Shown piece after piece: positions 1 to 8,604 of a stretch of DNA of 64,000 nucleotides; position 1 is the first letter of the stretch; each line of letters starts with the position of its first letter. Below the pieces are notes generated by a model that was given only the letters and a program-made list of their open reading frames with translations, was not told the DNA's origin and made no database searches. Location: positions 249,261 to 313,260 of the forward strand of contig NZ_LMFZ01000001.1 in assembly GCF_001427305.1 (NCBI RefSeq), read 5' to 3'. The DNA comes from Duganella sp. Root1480D1. GTDB lineage: Bacteria > Pseudomonadota > Gammaproteobacteria > Burkholderiales > Burkholderiaceae_D. The position numbers and the translations under genes are program-made.

Positions 1-2241
1 GGCGCGTACATGGCGATCCTTGTAGTCGGTAGCGATCTTCGCTGCCGGCAGGCCGCCAATATAGGTGGCGATCAGCGGCTTGATCTTCGCCAGGTCGAAG
101 CTGCCGACGAGGAAGAACGTCATGCCATAAGCGCTGGACAGGCGCTCCTTCTGCAGCGCCATCACGCGGTCCAGGCGAATGCCGTCCAATTCTTCCGGCC
201 GCGGCGTCAAGCTCACGCGCGGATGGTTGCCGAACATGGTAGTGCGCACGGTATCCGTCAGCACCGCCTCGGGACGGGCCTGGGCGTTGCGCGCCTGCTC
301 CTGCTGCTTGTCGATGAAGACGTCGAACAGCGCCTGGTCGCGGCGCGGCTGCGTCATTTGCAGATAGACCAGTTGCAGCATGGTCTCCACGTCGCCGCTG
401 CTGGAACCGCCGCCATAGCCTTCCGCTACGCCGCCAATCGCAAGCGCCGAGCTGACGCTGCGGCCGGCCAGGATCTTCTGCAATTCCAGCGGCGTGTAAC
501 CGCCGACACCCATGCTGGAAAGGATTGCCGTGGCATAGCGCGCATTGACGATGTCGCCCTCTTCCACCAGCGACTGCCCGCCGAAACGGGTAGAAGTCAT
601 CAGCACCTGGTCGTTCTTGAAATCGGTCGGCTTCAGAACGACCTTCACACCATTCGACAGCAGCAGCTCGGTGGTCCCCAGCAGCTTGTCGGAGGTCTCC
701 TTGACGATGCGGCCGGCCTTGGGTGGCTGCGCCATCAGGTTTGCTGCCAGCGTCTTCTCCTCATGTGCCGACATGGTGGCCTTTTCAGCCTCCTCCACCG
801 TTGCCAGCATCTGCGTCGCCTGCGGCACCACGGTACCCGACTTGTCGTTGCCCATGAAGATGACGAGCTTCTTCTGCCCGACCGGGATCGCGCTGCGCAC
901 CTGGGCGTTGACTTCTTCCAGCGTTATGCCCGGCAGCAGCTCCTTGTAATAGCTGTATTCGTTCTCGATGCCCGGCATCGATTCGCCATCCAGGAAATGG
1001 CGGGTGAACTCGCCCACATAGGCGGACGACTCGGTCTTGTCACGCTCGTTGTACAGGTTCTCGATAAAGCGCATCATGTTCTTCTTGGCGCGCTCCAGTT
1101 CCGCTGCACTGAAACCCAGCTGGCGCGCACGCTCGCCCTCCGCCACCACGGCGCGAATGGCCGGCAAGGCGCCGGCCTTGCCCACCACGGCGCTCGATAC
1201 GAACGCCTGGTAGTCATGCACTGCCTTGGCCATACTGCTGAAGCCTTGCAGGAATGGCGGATTTGATTGCTGCGACAATTCGGCAATGCGCTGGCTCAGC
1301 ATCGCGGCCGACAGCAGTTCCACCATATGGTCGCGATATTCGCCGATCGTCTTCGACTCGCTGCGTTCCGTGAACGGATAGCGGATCGTCACCAGGTTCG
1401 AGGGTGCTTCGCGATCGGTCACCACGATGGCTTCCGACTCCTTGCGCTCCGGGATCGTTGGGTAAGTGCGCGGGCGCGGATTGGCCGGATTCACCAGCTT
1501 CGAAAAATGGCTGGCGACCAGGCGCTCTGCCTCTTTCGGATCGATGTCGCCCACGACGATCACTGCCATCAGGTCCGGGCGGTACCAATCCTTGTAGAAG
1601 CGGCGGATCGCGTCCGGCTTGAAGGACTTCAGGATTTCCGCCTTGCCGATCGGCAGCCGGCGCGCATACAGCGAGCCGTTGAAGATCTTCGGCAGCAGCA
1701 CCTTGTTCATGCGGTCGGTCGCGCCTTTGCCCAGGCGCAGTTCTTCCAGCACGATGCCGCGTTCACTTTCGATGTCGGCATCGTTGAACGTCACGCCCTG
1801 CGCCCAGTCCTCCAGCACCAGCAGACCCTTGTCCAGGTTTTCCTTCCTGTCGACCGGGATCGGCAGCATGTACACGGTTTCGTCGAAGCTGGTGTAGGCA
1901 TTCAGGTCGGCGCCGAATTTCACGCCCACCGACTGCAGCCACGAAATCAGTTCGTGGCGTTTGAAATGGGTCGAACCGTTGAAGGCCATATGCTCGGTGA
2001 AGTGGGCCAGGCCAAGCTGGTCCTCGTCTTCCAGCACCGAACCGGCTTTCACCACCAGGCGCAGTTCCACGCGCTTCTCAGGGCGGCGGTTCTGCTGGAT
2101 ATAGTAAGTGAGGCCGTTGGCCAGCTTGCCGCTCCTGATCTGGGGGTCAAGCGGCAACGGCGTAGCAGGATCGGGGGCGGCGGAAGCCACAAAAGAGCAG
2201 CAGACCAGGGTCGCTGCCAGGAGCATTTTTAGTAGTTTCAT
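1..2241 (-). CDS. M16 family zinc metallopeptidase (pitrilysin/PqqL-like), 3' end outside the window
   Basis: Periplasmic zinc protease of the insulinase/pitrilysin family. The frame is open from the ATG at 2241 to the left edge, so 747 residues are present and the C-terminus is missing; full-length two-repeat relatives are about 900 residues. Residues 1-22 form a signal peptide (KLLKMLLAATLVCCS core, cleavage near ASA-AP). The inverted zinc motif HFTEH lies at residues 80-84 (bases 1990-2004), followed by MAFNG. A downstream ESERGIVLEE segment near bases 1740-1770 supplies the expected third zinc-ligand Glu. No partner gene is visible in the window. Family assignment is firm; the substrate is unknown. 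Confidence 0.93.
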   Translation of the reverse strand, partial: MKLLKMLLAATLVCCSFVASAAPDPATPLPLDPQIRSGKLANGLTYYIQQNRRPEKRVELRLVVKAGSVLEDEDQLGLAHFTEHMAFNGSTHFKRHELISWLQSVGVKFGADLNAYTSFDETVYMLPIPVDRKENLDKGLLVLEDWAQGVTFNDADIESERGIVLEELRLGKGATDRMNKVLLPKIFNGSLYARRLPIGKAEILKSFKPDAIRRFYKDWYRPDLMAVIVVGDIDPKEAERLVASHFSKLVNPANPRPRTYPTIPERKESEAIVVTDREAPSNLVTIRYPFTERSESKTIGEYRDHMVELLSAAMLSQRIAELSQQSNPPFLQGFSSMAKAVHDYQAFVSSAVVGKAGALPAIRAVVAEGERARQLGFSAAELERAKKNMMRFIENLYNERDKTESSAYVGEFTRHFLDGESMPGIENEYSYYKELLPGITLEEVNAQVRSAIPVGQKKLVIFMGNDKSGTVVPQATQMLATVEEAEKATMSAHEEKTLAANLMAQPPKAGRIVKETSDKLLGTTELLLSNGVKVVLKPTDFKNDQVLMTSTRFGGQSLVEEGDIVNARYATAILSSMGVGGYTPLELQKILAGRSVSSALAIGGVAEGYGGGSSSGDVETMLQLVYLQMTQPRRDQALFDVFIDKQQEQARNAQARPEAVLTDTVRTTMFGNHPRVSLTPRPEELDGIRLDRVMALQKERLSSAYGMTFFLVGSFDLAKIKPLIATYIGGLPAAKIATDYKDRHVRA

Positions 2242-2281
2242 AACATAGTACGATACACCATAGCTTATCCTTAATGCTAGT

Positions 2282-3058
2282 ATGCCAGCCATGAACACTC
2301 ACCGCTCTGCAATCGCATGGCTGACCAGTTGGTGGCAGCTACTGCAGTTCGCCGCACTGCTGCTGACGCGCGCCATGGCGCCCTCCAGCTACCGGCGCGA
2401 TAACCGGCGCATGCTGTCCGAACAGATCGTCTTTGCCACCACCGCCAACCTGGCCTGGTTCTCCGTGCTCTGCGCGCTGATCAGCCTTGTCATCATCCGT
2501 ATCGTCGTAGTCACCTCGGCGAGCTACGGCTTGTCGCGCTATGCGCTGGAAATGGTGGTGCGGGTGCTGGTACTGGAGCTGGTGCCGCTGACCGCAGCGC
2601 TGTTCGTCGCACTGCGCACTACCCTGCCGGCCGGCGTCGAATTCGCCCAGCAAAGGCTGGCCGGACGTGCACCCGACGCGCGTTCGGCCCTGCGCACCCA
2701 ATTCTATCCACGGGCCGCCGCCGGGGTGTTCGCGGTATGGATGCTGGCAGCCGTCAGTTGCCTGGTGACCCTGGTGCTGACCTACCTGGTGATGTACGGC
2801 TTCACCCCGTGGGCGCTGCCGGGCTACACGCGCGTAGTGGGACAGATTTTCAATCCGGCCGTGTGCCTGATCCTGGTGCTGAAAGTGGTGTTTTTCAGCC
2901 TGGCGGTGGCGGTTATTCCGCTGGCCTCCTCCTATTACACTGGAGCTTCCAGCCCGCTGCGGCGCATCGGCGTGGCGCACGGGCTGGCGGACATGGTGCG
3001 CATGTTTTCCGTGATCCTGCTGGTGGAAGCGGCATCCCTGATGGGTAATTACTATTGA
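2282..3058 (+). CDS. MlaE-like ABC transporter permease (lipid/MCE transport)
   Basis: Inner-membrane permease of the MlaE/YrbE type, inferred to move phospholipid between membranes with the MCE protein encoded 4 bases downstream. The 258 residues contain about five hydrophobic segments and a YGLSRYALEMVVRVLVLELVPL stretch (read in two parts: YGLSRYALEM, VVRVLVLELVPL) typical of divergent betaproteobacterial MlaE proteins. An in-frame ATG at 2291 (MNTHRS) is an equally good start. It opens a three-gene operon with the MCE protein and a lipoprotein. A MlaF-type ATPase, expected in such operons, is absent here, so the ATPase must be encoded elsewhere. Confidence 0.75.
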   Translation: MPAMNTHRSAIAWLTSWWQLLQFAALLLTRAMAPSSYRRDNRRMLSEQIVFATTANLAWFSVLCALISLVIIRIVVVTSASYGLSRYALEMVVRVLVLELVPLTAALFVALRTTLPAGVEFAQQRLAGRAPDARSALRTQFYPRAAAGVFAVWMLAAVSCLVTLVLTYLVMYGFTPWALPGYTRVVGQIFNPAVCLILVLKVVFFSLAVAVIPLASSYYTGASSPLRRIGVAHGLADMVRMFSVILLVEAASLMGNYY

Positions 3059-3062
3059 CGAT

Positions 3063-4028
3063 ATGAGCGAAACGACTCCCCCTGCTTCCGGCCCCGAGGC
3101 GGCGCCGATCCATAATGCCGAAGCCAAGGCGGTGGCCCTGCTGGTGCTGCTGGTGGCCCTGGTGCTTGGCGCGGTGATGTACCTGATGTATGCGCGCGGC
3201 GCTTTCGAGCCGACGCAAAGGCTGGTGCTGACTGCCGACGATTCCGAAGGTGTAACAGTCGGCATGGACGTGACCTTCGCCGGCTTCCCGATCGGCCGCG
3301 TGCAGCGCATCGAGCTGGCGCCGGACGGCAAGGCCCGCATCCTGGTCGACGTACCGAGCAAGGATGCGCACTGGCTGCGCACCACCAGTATCTTCACGCT
3401 GGAAAAGAGCCTGGTGGGCGGCGCCAAGCTGCGCGCCTTCACCGGCATCCCGGCCGACCCGGCGCTGCCGCCCGATGCAGAGCGCGCGCTGCTGGTGGGC
3501 GACATGGCAGCTGAAATTCCGCGCCTGCTGCAATCGGCCAAGGACCTGTTGAACAACCTGGCGGCACTGACGGCCGAAGAATCCGCGCTCGGCACCAGCT
3601 TGCGCAATGTGCAGGGCGTGACAGAGAAATTGAATGGCCCCGGCGGCGCGCTTGGCGTGCTGGCTGGCGAAGACCAGAAGGCCCGCGAGCTGCTGCGCAA
3701 CGCCAACTCGCTGGTGGTCAAGGCCGACAGCCTGGTGGGCAATGCCGACAAGCGCGTGTTCGGCGAAAAGGGCCTGGCCAACGATACGCAAGCAGCAGTG
3801 CAGCAGTTGAATGCCCTGCTGGCCGATGCGCGCAATTCGCTGAAGAAGCTCGATGCGGTGCTGGTGGAAGCACAAGCCGTCGGCGCCAACACGCGCGCCG
3901 CCACCGAAGACCTGGGCGCCCTGCGCGCCGAGGTCGACGCCAACTTGCGCAAGGTAGAACAGATGATCAATGAACTGAACCGCAAATGGCCGTTCAAGCG
4001 CAGCGAACCGGAGATCAAACTCCCATGA
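3063..4028 (+). CDS. MlaD/MCE-domain substrate-binding protein
   Basis: Periplasmic, membrane-anchored MCE protein of a lipid transport system. Residues about 22-44 are a single N-terminal transmembrane helix (LLVLLVALVLGAVMYLMY). The MCE/MlaD domain follows (about 50-130), with the typical VTVGMDVTFAGFPIGRV signature. Residues 160-310 are predicted to be helical, Ala/Leu/Asn rich, suited to forming a coiled-coil barrel as in extended MCE proteins. At 321 residues it is longer than minimal MlaD (about 180). It starts 4 bases after the permease stop and overlaps the next gene by ATGA, so the three genes are translationally coupled. Confidence 0.9.
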   Translation: MSETTPPASGPEAAPIHNAEAKAVALLVLLVALVLGAVMYLMYARGAFEPTQRLVLTADDSEGVTVGMDVTFAGFPIGRVQRIELAPDGKARILVDVPSKDAHWLRTTSIFTLEKSLVGGAKLRAFTGIPADPALPPDAERALLVGDMAAEIPRLLQSAKDLLNNLAALTAEESALGTSLRNVQGVTEKLNGPGGALGVLAGEDQKARELLRNANSLVVKADSLVGNADKRVFGEKGLANDTQAAVQQLNALLADARNSLKKLDAVLVEAQAVGANTRAATEDLGALRAEVDANLRKVEQMINELNRKWPFKRSEPEIKLP

Positions 4029-4684
4029 GAACGACGACATTCGCCGCAGCACTGCTTACCGCAGCGCTGACTGCCTGCAGCAGCGGCCCGCGCGTGCCGG
4101 ACTGGCAATTGAACGCCGCCGGTGCGACCGAACGCGCCACTGCAGCCTACATGGAAGGAAAGTCCGCCGTCGCCGAGCGCGAATTCGGGCTGGCGCGCAG
4201 CCAGGTTGGCAGCACCGCCCAGCCGGCGCTGGCGATCAGGATCGAGTTGCTGCGTTGTGCGGTGCAGGTGGCGGCGCTGGTGTTCGAAGAATGCCCCGGC
4301 TTCACGCCGCTGCAGCCGGATGCTTCGGCCGCCGACCAGGCTTACGCTCGATATCTCGCAGGCCGCGCCACGCCAGCCGACGCCGCCCTGCTGCCCGAGC
4401 CGCAGCGCGCAGTGGCCGGCGCATCCAGCGACATGGCTGCGGCATCGGCGGCCGCCGCCATCAGCGACCCGCTCTCGCGCATGGTTGCCGCGGGAGCCCT
4501 GATGCGTGCCAACCGCGCCACGCCGGAACTGGTCACCACGGCCATCAACACCGCCTCGGCCCAAGGCTGGCGGCGAGCGGTGCTGGCCTGGCTGAACGTC
4601 CAGCTGCAGCGCGCCGAACAGGCCGGCGACAGCGCCGAAGCCGAGCGCCTGCGCCGCCGCATCAAGCTCGCCAGCACACCCTAA
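4025..4684 (+). CDS. Probable lipoprotein of the MCE transport operon
   Basis: Last gene of the permease/MCE operon; its ATG overlaps the MCE stop (ATGA). The 219-residue product begins with a lipoprotein signal (RTTTFAAALLTAALTACSSG; lipobox LTAC near residue 17), so it should be anchored in the outer membrane or at the periplasmic face. The rest is Ala-rich and helical, with TPR-like spacing (ATAAYMEGKSAVAEREFGLA). It takes the position usually held by an ABC-transport auxiliary lipoprotein, but I do not recognise that domain with confidence. The role is inferred from position only. Confidence 0.75.
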   Translation: MRTTTFAAALLTAALTACSSGPRVPDWQLNAAGATERATAAYMEGKSAVAEREFGLARSQVGSTAQPALAIRIELLRCAVQVAALVFEECPGFTPLQPDASAADQAYARYLAGRATPADAALLPEPQRAVAGASSDMAAASAAAAISDPLSRMVAAGALMRANRATPELVTTAINTASAQGWRRAVLAWLNVQLQRAEQAGDSAEAERLRRRIKLASTP

Positions 4685-4688
4685 CAGC

Positions 4689-4732
4689 CGAGCCCGTGTC
4701 ACACCATGGGGTCACACCCTAAGTGTGACACG
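4689..4732. repeat. Palindromic intergenic repeat, copy A of a GTGTCAC...GTGACAC family
   Basis: Inverted repeat CGTGTCACAC (4695-4704) with GTGTGACACG (4723-4732) around an 18-base centre. It is preceded by CGAGCCCGTGTCAC, repeated exactly at 4753-4766 at the head of the second copy. It lies between the convergent lipoprotein and helicase genes, so it could act as a bidirectional terminator or be a REP-like element. Confidence 0.75.
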
Positions 4733-4752
4733 CTCTCAACAATGAATATGCT

Positions 4753-4800
4753 CGAGCCCGTGTCACTCTTGGGGTGTGACCCCAAGGTGTGACACGAGCG
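4753..4800. repeat. Palindromic repeat, copy B, entering the helicase coding sequence
   Basis: Outer arms CGTGTCAC (4759-4766) and GTGACACG (4789-4796); inner arms TTGGGGT (4769-4775) and ACCCCAA (4779-4785) with a 3-base loop. It shares the 14-base head CGAGCCCGTGTCAC with the copy at 4689. The helicase stop codon (4763-4765) lies inside the left arm, so the last ten or so helicase residues are encoded by the repeat. Confidence 0.8.
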
Positions 4801-6037
4801 CGGCTTCACGCAGTTTGTCTTTCTTGCTCTTGCGCTTGCCCTTGATGCCGCCCGTGCCGTCGTTGGCGCCGGGGGGCAGCGGCTTGGCTTCCGCGGTGGA
4901 TTCGAAGCCGGCCAGGCGTTCGCGCGGGACGCGCACGTTCTGGCGCCTTTCGATCAGGCGGAAGTGCTGCTCGGCGTCCGGCGTGATGAAGCTGACCGCC
5001 AGGCCGGAGGCGCCGGCGCGGCCGGTGCGGCCGATGCGATGGGTGTAGTCGGCCGGTGAGCGCGGCAAGTCGTAGTTGACCACCACCGGCAGTTGCGCAA
5101 TGTCGATGCCGCGTGCTGCCACGTCGGTTGCGACCAGCACTTTCAATTTGCCTTCGCGGAAGTCGCTCAGCACCGAAGTGCGGGCGCCCTGGCTGAAATC
5201 GCCGTGGAAGGCTTCCGCTGCCACGCCGCCACGCCGCAGCTTGTCGGCGACGTGCTCGGCGGCGTATTTGGTGGCGACGAATACCAGCACCTGGCGCCAG
5301 CCCTCTTCCTTCATCAGGATGCGCAGCAGCGAGGTGCGCTGGCCCTGGTCGACTTCAATTGCGCGCTGGGTGATGTCGGGTGCGTGCGCCGCCTCGTCCT
5401 GCGTGGCGACGCGCACCGGCTCGTGCAGCAGCTTGTCGGCGAGGGCCTGCACGGCCGGCGGGAAGGTAGCGGAGAAGAACAGGTTCTGGCGGCGCGCCGG
5501 CAGCAGCGCCATGATGCGCGCGATTTCGTCGGCGAAGCCCATGTCCAGCAGCTTGTCCGCTTCATCCAGCACCAGCACCGGGGTGCCATCGAGCTTGAGG
5601 GCATTGTGCTCGACCAGGTCGAGCAGGCGGCCAGGGGTGGCGACCATGATGTCGGTGCCACCGCGCAGCGCCATCATTTGCGGATTGATCGATACACCGC
5701 CAAAGGCCACCGAAATCTTGACCGGCGTCGGCAGGTGCGATGCCAGCCCACGCAAGGTTTCGCCAACCTGCGCTGCCAGCTCGCGCGTTGGCGCCAGTAC
5801 CAGCGCATACAGCTTGCGCGCACCTGCTCCCTGGCGGCCCGATTCCAGCAAGGCGTTCAGCAGCGGCAGCGCGAAGGCGGCCGTCTTGCCGGAACCGGTT
5901 TGCGCCTGCCCCAGCACGTCGGCGCCGCGCAAGGCGGGTGGAATGGCGGCGGACTGGATGGCGGTGGGCGTGCTGTAGCCGGTCTCGGTGATGGCGTTGA
6001 GCAGTGCGGGCGCGAGGCCCAGTCTGGTAAATGTCAT
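4763..6037 (-). CDS. DEAD-box ATP-dependent RNA helicase, RhlE type
   Basis: ATP-dependent RNA remodelling enzyme of the RhlE group, probably active in RNA turnover or ribosome assembly. All canonical motifs are present: Q motif (TPTAIQ), I (AQTGSGKT), Ia (PTRELAAQ), Ib (TPGRL), II (DEAD), III (SAT), V (ATDVAARGIDIA), VI (HRIGRTGR). It has 424 residues with a short basic C-terminal tail (GKRKSKKDKL). The final residues VSHLGVTPQE are encoded by a palindromic repeat and are probably not ancestral. It is transcribed alone and divergently from the dipeptidase-like gene at 6131. Confidence 0.95.
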   Translation of the reverse strand: MTFTRLGLAPALLNAITETGYSTPTAIQSAAIPPALRGADVLGQAQTGSGKTAAFALPLLNALLESGRQGAGARKLYALVLAPTRELAAQVGETLRGLASHLPTPVKISVAFGGVSINPQMMALRGGTDIMVATPGRLLDLVEHNALKLDGTPVLVLDEADKLLDMGFADEIARIMALLPARRQNLFFSATFPPAVQALADKLLHEPVRVATQDEAAHAPDITQRAIEVDQGQRTSLLRILMKEEGWRQVLVFVATKYAAEHVADKLRRGGVAAEAFHGDFSQGARTSVLSDFREGKLKVLVATDVAARGIDIAQLPVVVNYDLPRSPADYTHRIGRTGRAGASGLAVSFITPDAEQHFRLIERRQNVRVPRERLAGFESTAEAKPLPPGANDGTGGIKGKRKSKKDKLREAALVSHLGVTPQE

Positions 6038-6130
6038 GGTGTGCTTCGATTGGATAAGCCGGCAGTATACCTTGCGCCGGGTTTCATGCGACTATACGTT
6101 TGCTATCAAACTACCAACAATTACAGAAGC

Positions 6131-7093
6131 ATGATCAATTGGGACGCCCACCTCTGCCTGGCGCAGCACCCGCAGGCGGACTTTTCTCCCCTTGCCCAGC
6201 TCCATTCCGCTGGCGTGAACTACGTGTCGATCAACGTGGGCGCCGACATGAATCCGATCGCGCAGGTGATGTCGGTGATCGCCGGCTACCGCGCTACCAT
6301 CGCGGCCCATCCCGATCGCTACCGCCTGGTCTCAGGCGTGGATGAAGTGATCCAGGCCGCGGCTGACGGGGTGCTGGCCATCGGCTTCGACCTGGAAGGT
6401 GCGATGCCATTGATGGAGCAGCCCGAAATGGCCGAAGTATATGCCCGGCTGGGCGTGCGCCAGATGCTGTTCGCCTACAACCGCAACAACAACGTGGCCG
6501 ATGGCTGCCACGACACCGCGCGCGGCCTGACACGCCTGGGCCACCGGGTGCTGCAAGCCGTGAACGACGCGGGCATCATCGTCGATTGCTCGCACACCGG
6601 GCGCCTGTGCAGCCTGGAGATCATGGCCGCGTCCAGCAAGCCGGTGGTGTTCAGCCATGCCAACCCGTTTGCACTGGCAGCGCATGGGCGCAATGTGACC
6701 GATGAACAGATCCAGGCTTGTGCTGCGACTGGCGGCGTGGTGTGCGTGTCGGGCCTGTCCTGGTTCCTGGGCTGCGAGCAGCCGACTGCAGCCGACGTGG
6801 CGCGTCACGTGGCATATGTGGCGGACCTGGTGGGCGTGGCGCACGCCGGGGTCGGCCTCGATCTCTGTTTCACTGAAAAAGACCTGGACGATACGCCGCC
6901 GGGCGGCTTCAACCCGGGTTGGTGGTGGCCGGAGCCGGCCGGCTATCGCGCCGGCCGCATGCCTTCATTCGTGCCGCTCTACGCATGGCGCTCGTTGCCG
7001 CTGGAATTGCGCAAGCTGGGCATGGCGCCCAACGAAATCGAACAAGTCCTGGGCCGCAATATGCTGCGCGTGGCGCGCGCCACCTGGCTGTAA
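6131..7093 (+). CDS. M19 (membrane/renal dipeptidase family) amidohydrolase-like protein
   Basis: Cytoplasmic 320-residue member of the M19 dipeptidase family, a TIM-barrel with a binuclear zinc site. Visible landmarks are the N-terminal WDAH (His7), FDLEG (bridging Glu), VDCSHTG and VFSHANP (two His ligands), and a late GLDLCF segment. The family HxD motif reads HLC here, so the first Asp ligand is Cys9. There is no signal peptide. I chose ATG 6131 because family members begin just before the D-x-H motif; an in-frame ATG at 6086 would add 15 residues. It may cleave dipeptides or hydrolyse a related amide, but the substituted ligand makes catalysis uncertain. Confidence 0.85.
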   Translation: MINWDAHLCLAQHPQADFSPLAQLHSAGVNYVSINVGADMNPIAQVMSVIAGYRATIAAHPDRYRLVSGVDEVIQAAADGVLAIGFDLEGAMPLMEQPEMAEVYARLGVRQMLFAYNRNNNVADGCHDTARGLTRLGHRVLQAVNDAGIIVDCSHTGRLCSLEIMAASSKPVVFSHANPFALAAHGRNVTDEQIQACAATGGVVCVSGLSWFLGCEQPTAADVARHVAYVADLVGVAHAGVGLDLCFTEKDLDDTPPGGFNPGWWWPEPAGYRAGRMPSFVPLYAWRSLPLELRKLGMAPNEIEQVLGRNMLRVARATWL

Positions 7094-7108
7094 CGCTGCC
7101 TCCCCCGG

Positions 7109-8200
7109 TCAGGGCCTGGCCGTCTCGCGCTGCAAGGCCGCTACCTGGCGCCGCCCCTCTTCATTCAGGAACGGTTGCATGGCCTTGTAGGAAAGCGTGG
7201 CGAAGTTCTGGCACGGGCCATTTCCCTGCTCGAATTCGATGCCGCCTTCTGCCAGGCGTGGACGCCCCCAGGATTTTTCTTGCGCCTTGCACTCTGGGTC
7301 GCCGCCGTTATCGTCTCCGGGGCCGATCGCCTTTGCCAGGGCGCGCGAAGGCTTGAACACCTGCTCCATGCCATCGTTGCCGTTTTCTTCATGCCAGGTG
7401 CCGCCGCGCGCATTGAACCAGCGCATCAGGTCGACTTTTGTTGCGGTCGACAGGTCCCAGGTTTCGTACCACACGCTGATGCTGGAAATTCCATAGCCCC
7501 TTGGCCATTCCATTTCCCTTAAGGTCAGCCAGCGCTCCGACAGCCACGTGACTTCCTCGCCTGAATCGGCCAGCCCTCCCAGGCGCGTGTCGCGCCCACG
7601 CGCCATGCGCTCGCGCAGCCGCTGCCGCAAAATCTTGTTCAGGGCTTCGCTGCCAGCCCCAAGCCCAAGCACCATGATGCCAGAGGGTTCGGAACCATTG
7701 GGGGCGCCACGCTTTTGAAAGCCTGGCGACAAGGCCTGGTACTTGTGCCGGCCGGAGCCCTGGACCGGGCCTGGCACCAGCTTGATTGCATCAACCACTG
7801 GTTTGAAGAACTGCGTGGCTTCGCATAAATTGGAGTCTTCGCCGGCGGTCGCCGCCGTCCGCTTGAGCACAACCGGCAATTGTTTGCCGGACCTTGGATG
7901 CTGCCAGGCGCCGCGCAGCGCGTCGTTGCCATCGTTTGCCAGTTGCCAGCTTCCGCCTGGATGCTTGTCGTCGTCGCCTTCCAGCCAGTTGCCGACGGGG
8001 GCTTCGCTTTTCCGCAGCGGGATGTCCAGCCCGTACTTCAGGTAGTAATAGCGCGACTCGATGCCTTCCTTGCCGTCAAGGCAAACCCGCACCGCCTGTT
8101 GGCCCAGCGTCCCCTCCCACACGCCGCGCCATGCCTCTTGCGCAGAACACGACCCCGCCACTGCCAGCAATGCTGCCGGCACCCACAACCTTCCTTGCAT
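7109..8200 (-). CDS. Secreted protein of unknown function
   Basis: The 363-residue protein has a clear signal peptide (RLWVPAALLAVAGSCSA, cleavage before QEAWRG). The mature part begins WRGVWEGTLGQQAVRVCLDG, which recalls small periplasmic proteins built to score the effect of ligand on a beta fold, but I do not recognise a family. There are several Cys (CLDG, SNLCEA, PECKA, PCQNF), consistent with periplasmic disulfides. It ends just beyond the convergent dipeptidase-like gene and heads leftward next to the VOC gene, 13 bases downstream of that gene's stop, so the two may be co-transcribed. Function unknown. Confidence 0.7.
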   Translation of the reverse strand: MQGRLWVPAALLAVAGSCSAQEAWRGVWEGTLGQQAVRVCLDGKEGIESRYYYLKYGLDIPLRKSEAPVGNWLEGDDDKHPGGSWQLANDGNDALRGAWQHPRSGKQLPVVLKRTAATAGEDSNLCEATQFFKPVVDAIKLVPGPVQGSGRHKYQALSPGFQKRGAPNGSEPSGIMVLGLGAGSEALNKILRQRLRERMARGRDTRLGGLADSGEEVTWLSERWLTLREMEWPRGYGISSISVWYETWDLSTATKVDLMRWFNARGGTWHEENGNDGMEQVFKPSRALAKAIGPGDDNGGDPECKAQEKSWGRPRLAEGGIEFEQGNGPCQNFATLSYKAMQPFLNEEGRRQVAALQRETARP

Positions 8201-8213
8201 GAGTCCTCATCTT

Positions 8214-8603
8214 TCACATGCCGACGTCGCCGTAAGGCCCTGCCAGCACGACCACATAGCCTTCCGGATCGCGCAGCCATAACTCCCTGTGCTGCGCGTT
8301 GCTGTTTTCCTTCGGCCCTTCCAGCACCGTGGCGCCGGCTGCGGTGGCGCGATCGACCGCGTCGTCGAAATCGTCGGTCCAGAACCACAGCAGCGCGCCG
8401 TTGCCGTAAGGGCGCTGTTCGGGATTGCCGATATGGGGATGGTGGTGGGCGTCCCAACGGTGCAGTTGCAGCACCATGCGTCCGTCGTGCAGCAACTGCT
8501 CGTATTCGTTGCCGCCATGACCGCTCTTCAGGCCCAGGGTTTTCTGGTACCAGCGGCTGGCTGCTTCGACGTTGCTGACAGCAATTAAAGGTTGCGCTTG
8601 CAT
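8214..8603 (-). CDS. VOC family (glyoxalase/bleomycin-resistance-like) protein
   Basis: A single-domain 129-residue vicinal-oxygen-chelate protein: LIAVSNVEAASRWYQKTLGL at the start, a central LLWFWTDDFDDAV strand-helix, and ELWLRDPEGYVVVLAGP at the end. This is the beta-alpha-beta-beta-beta layout of glyoxalase and dioxygenase relatives; dimerisation would form the active site. A metal site is plausible (His and Glu in the first and last strands) but the substrate cannot be read from sequence. It lies 1 base from the stop of the small membrane protein upstream and probably belongs to the same MerR-controlled transcript. Confidence 0.85.
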   Translation of the reverse strand: MQAQPLIAVSNVEAASRWYQKTLGLKSGHGGNEYEQLLHDGRMVLQLHRWDAHHHPHIGNPEQRPYGNGALLWFWTDDFDDAVDRATAAGATVLEGPKENSNAQHRELWLRDPEGYVVVLAGPYGDVGM

Positions 8604-8604
8604 A

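Noticed and set aside
2339-4702. A 787-codon minus-strand frame across the MCE operon
   Set aside because: The permease, MCE and lipoprotein genes on the other strand are supported by motifs and by coupling; this frame has none.
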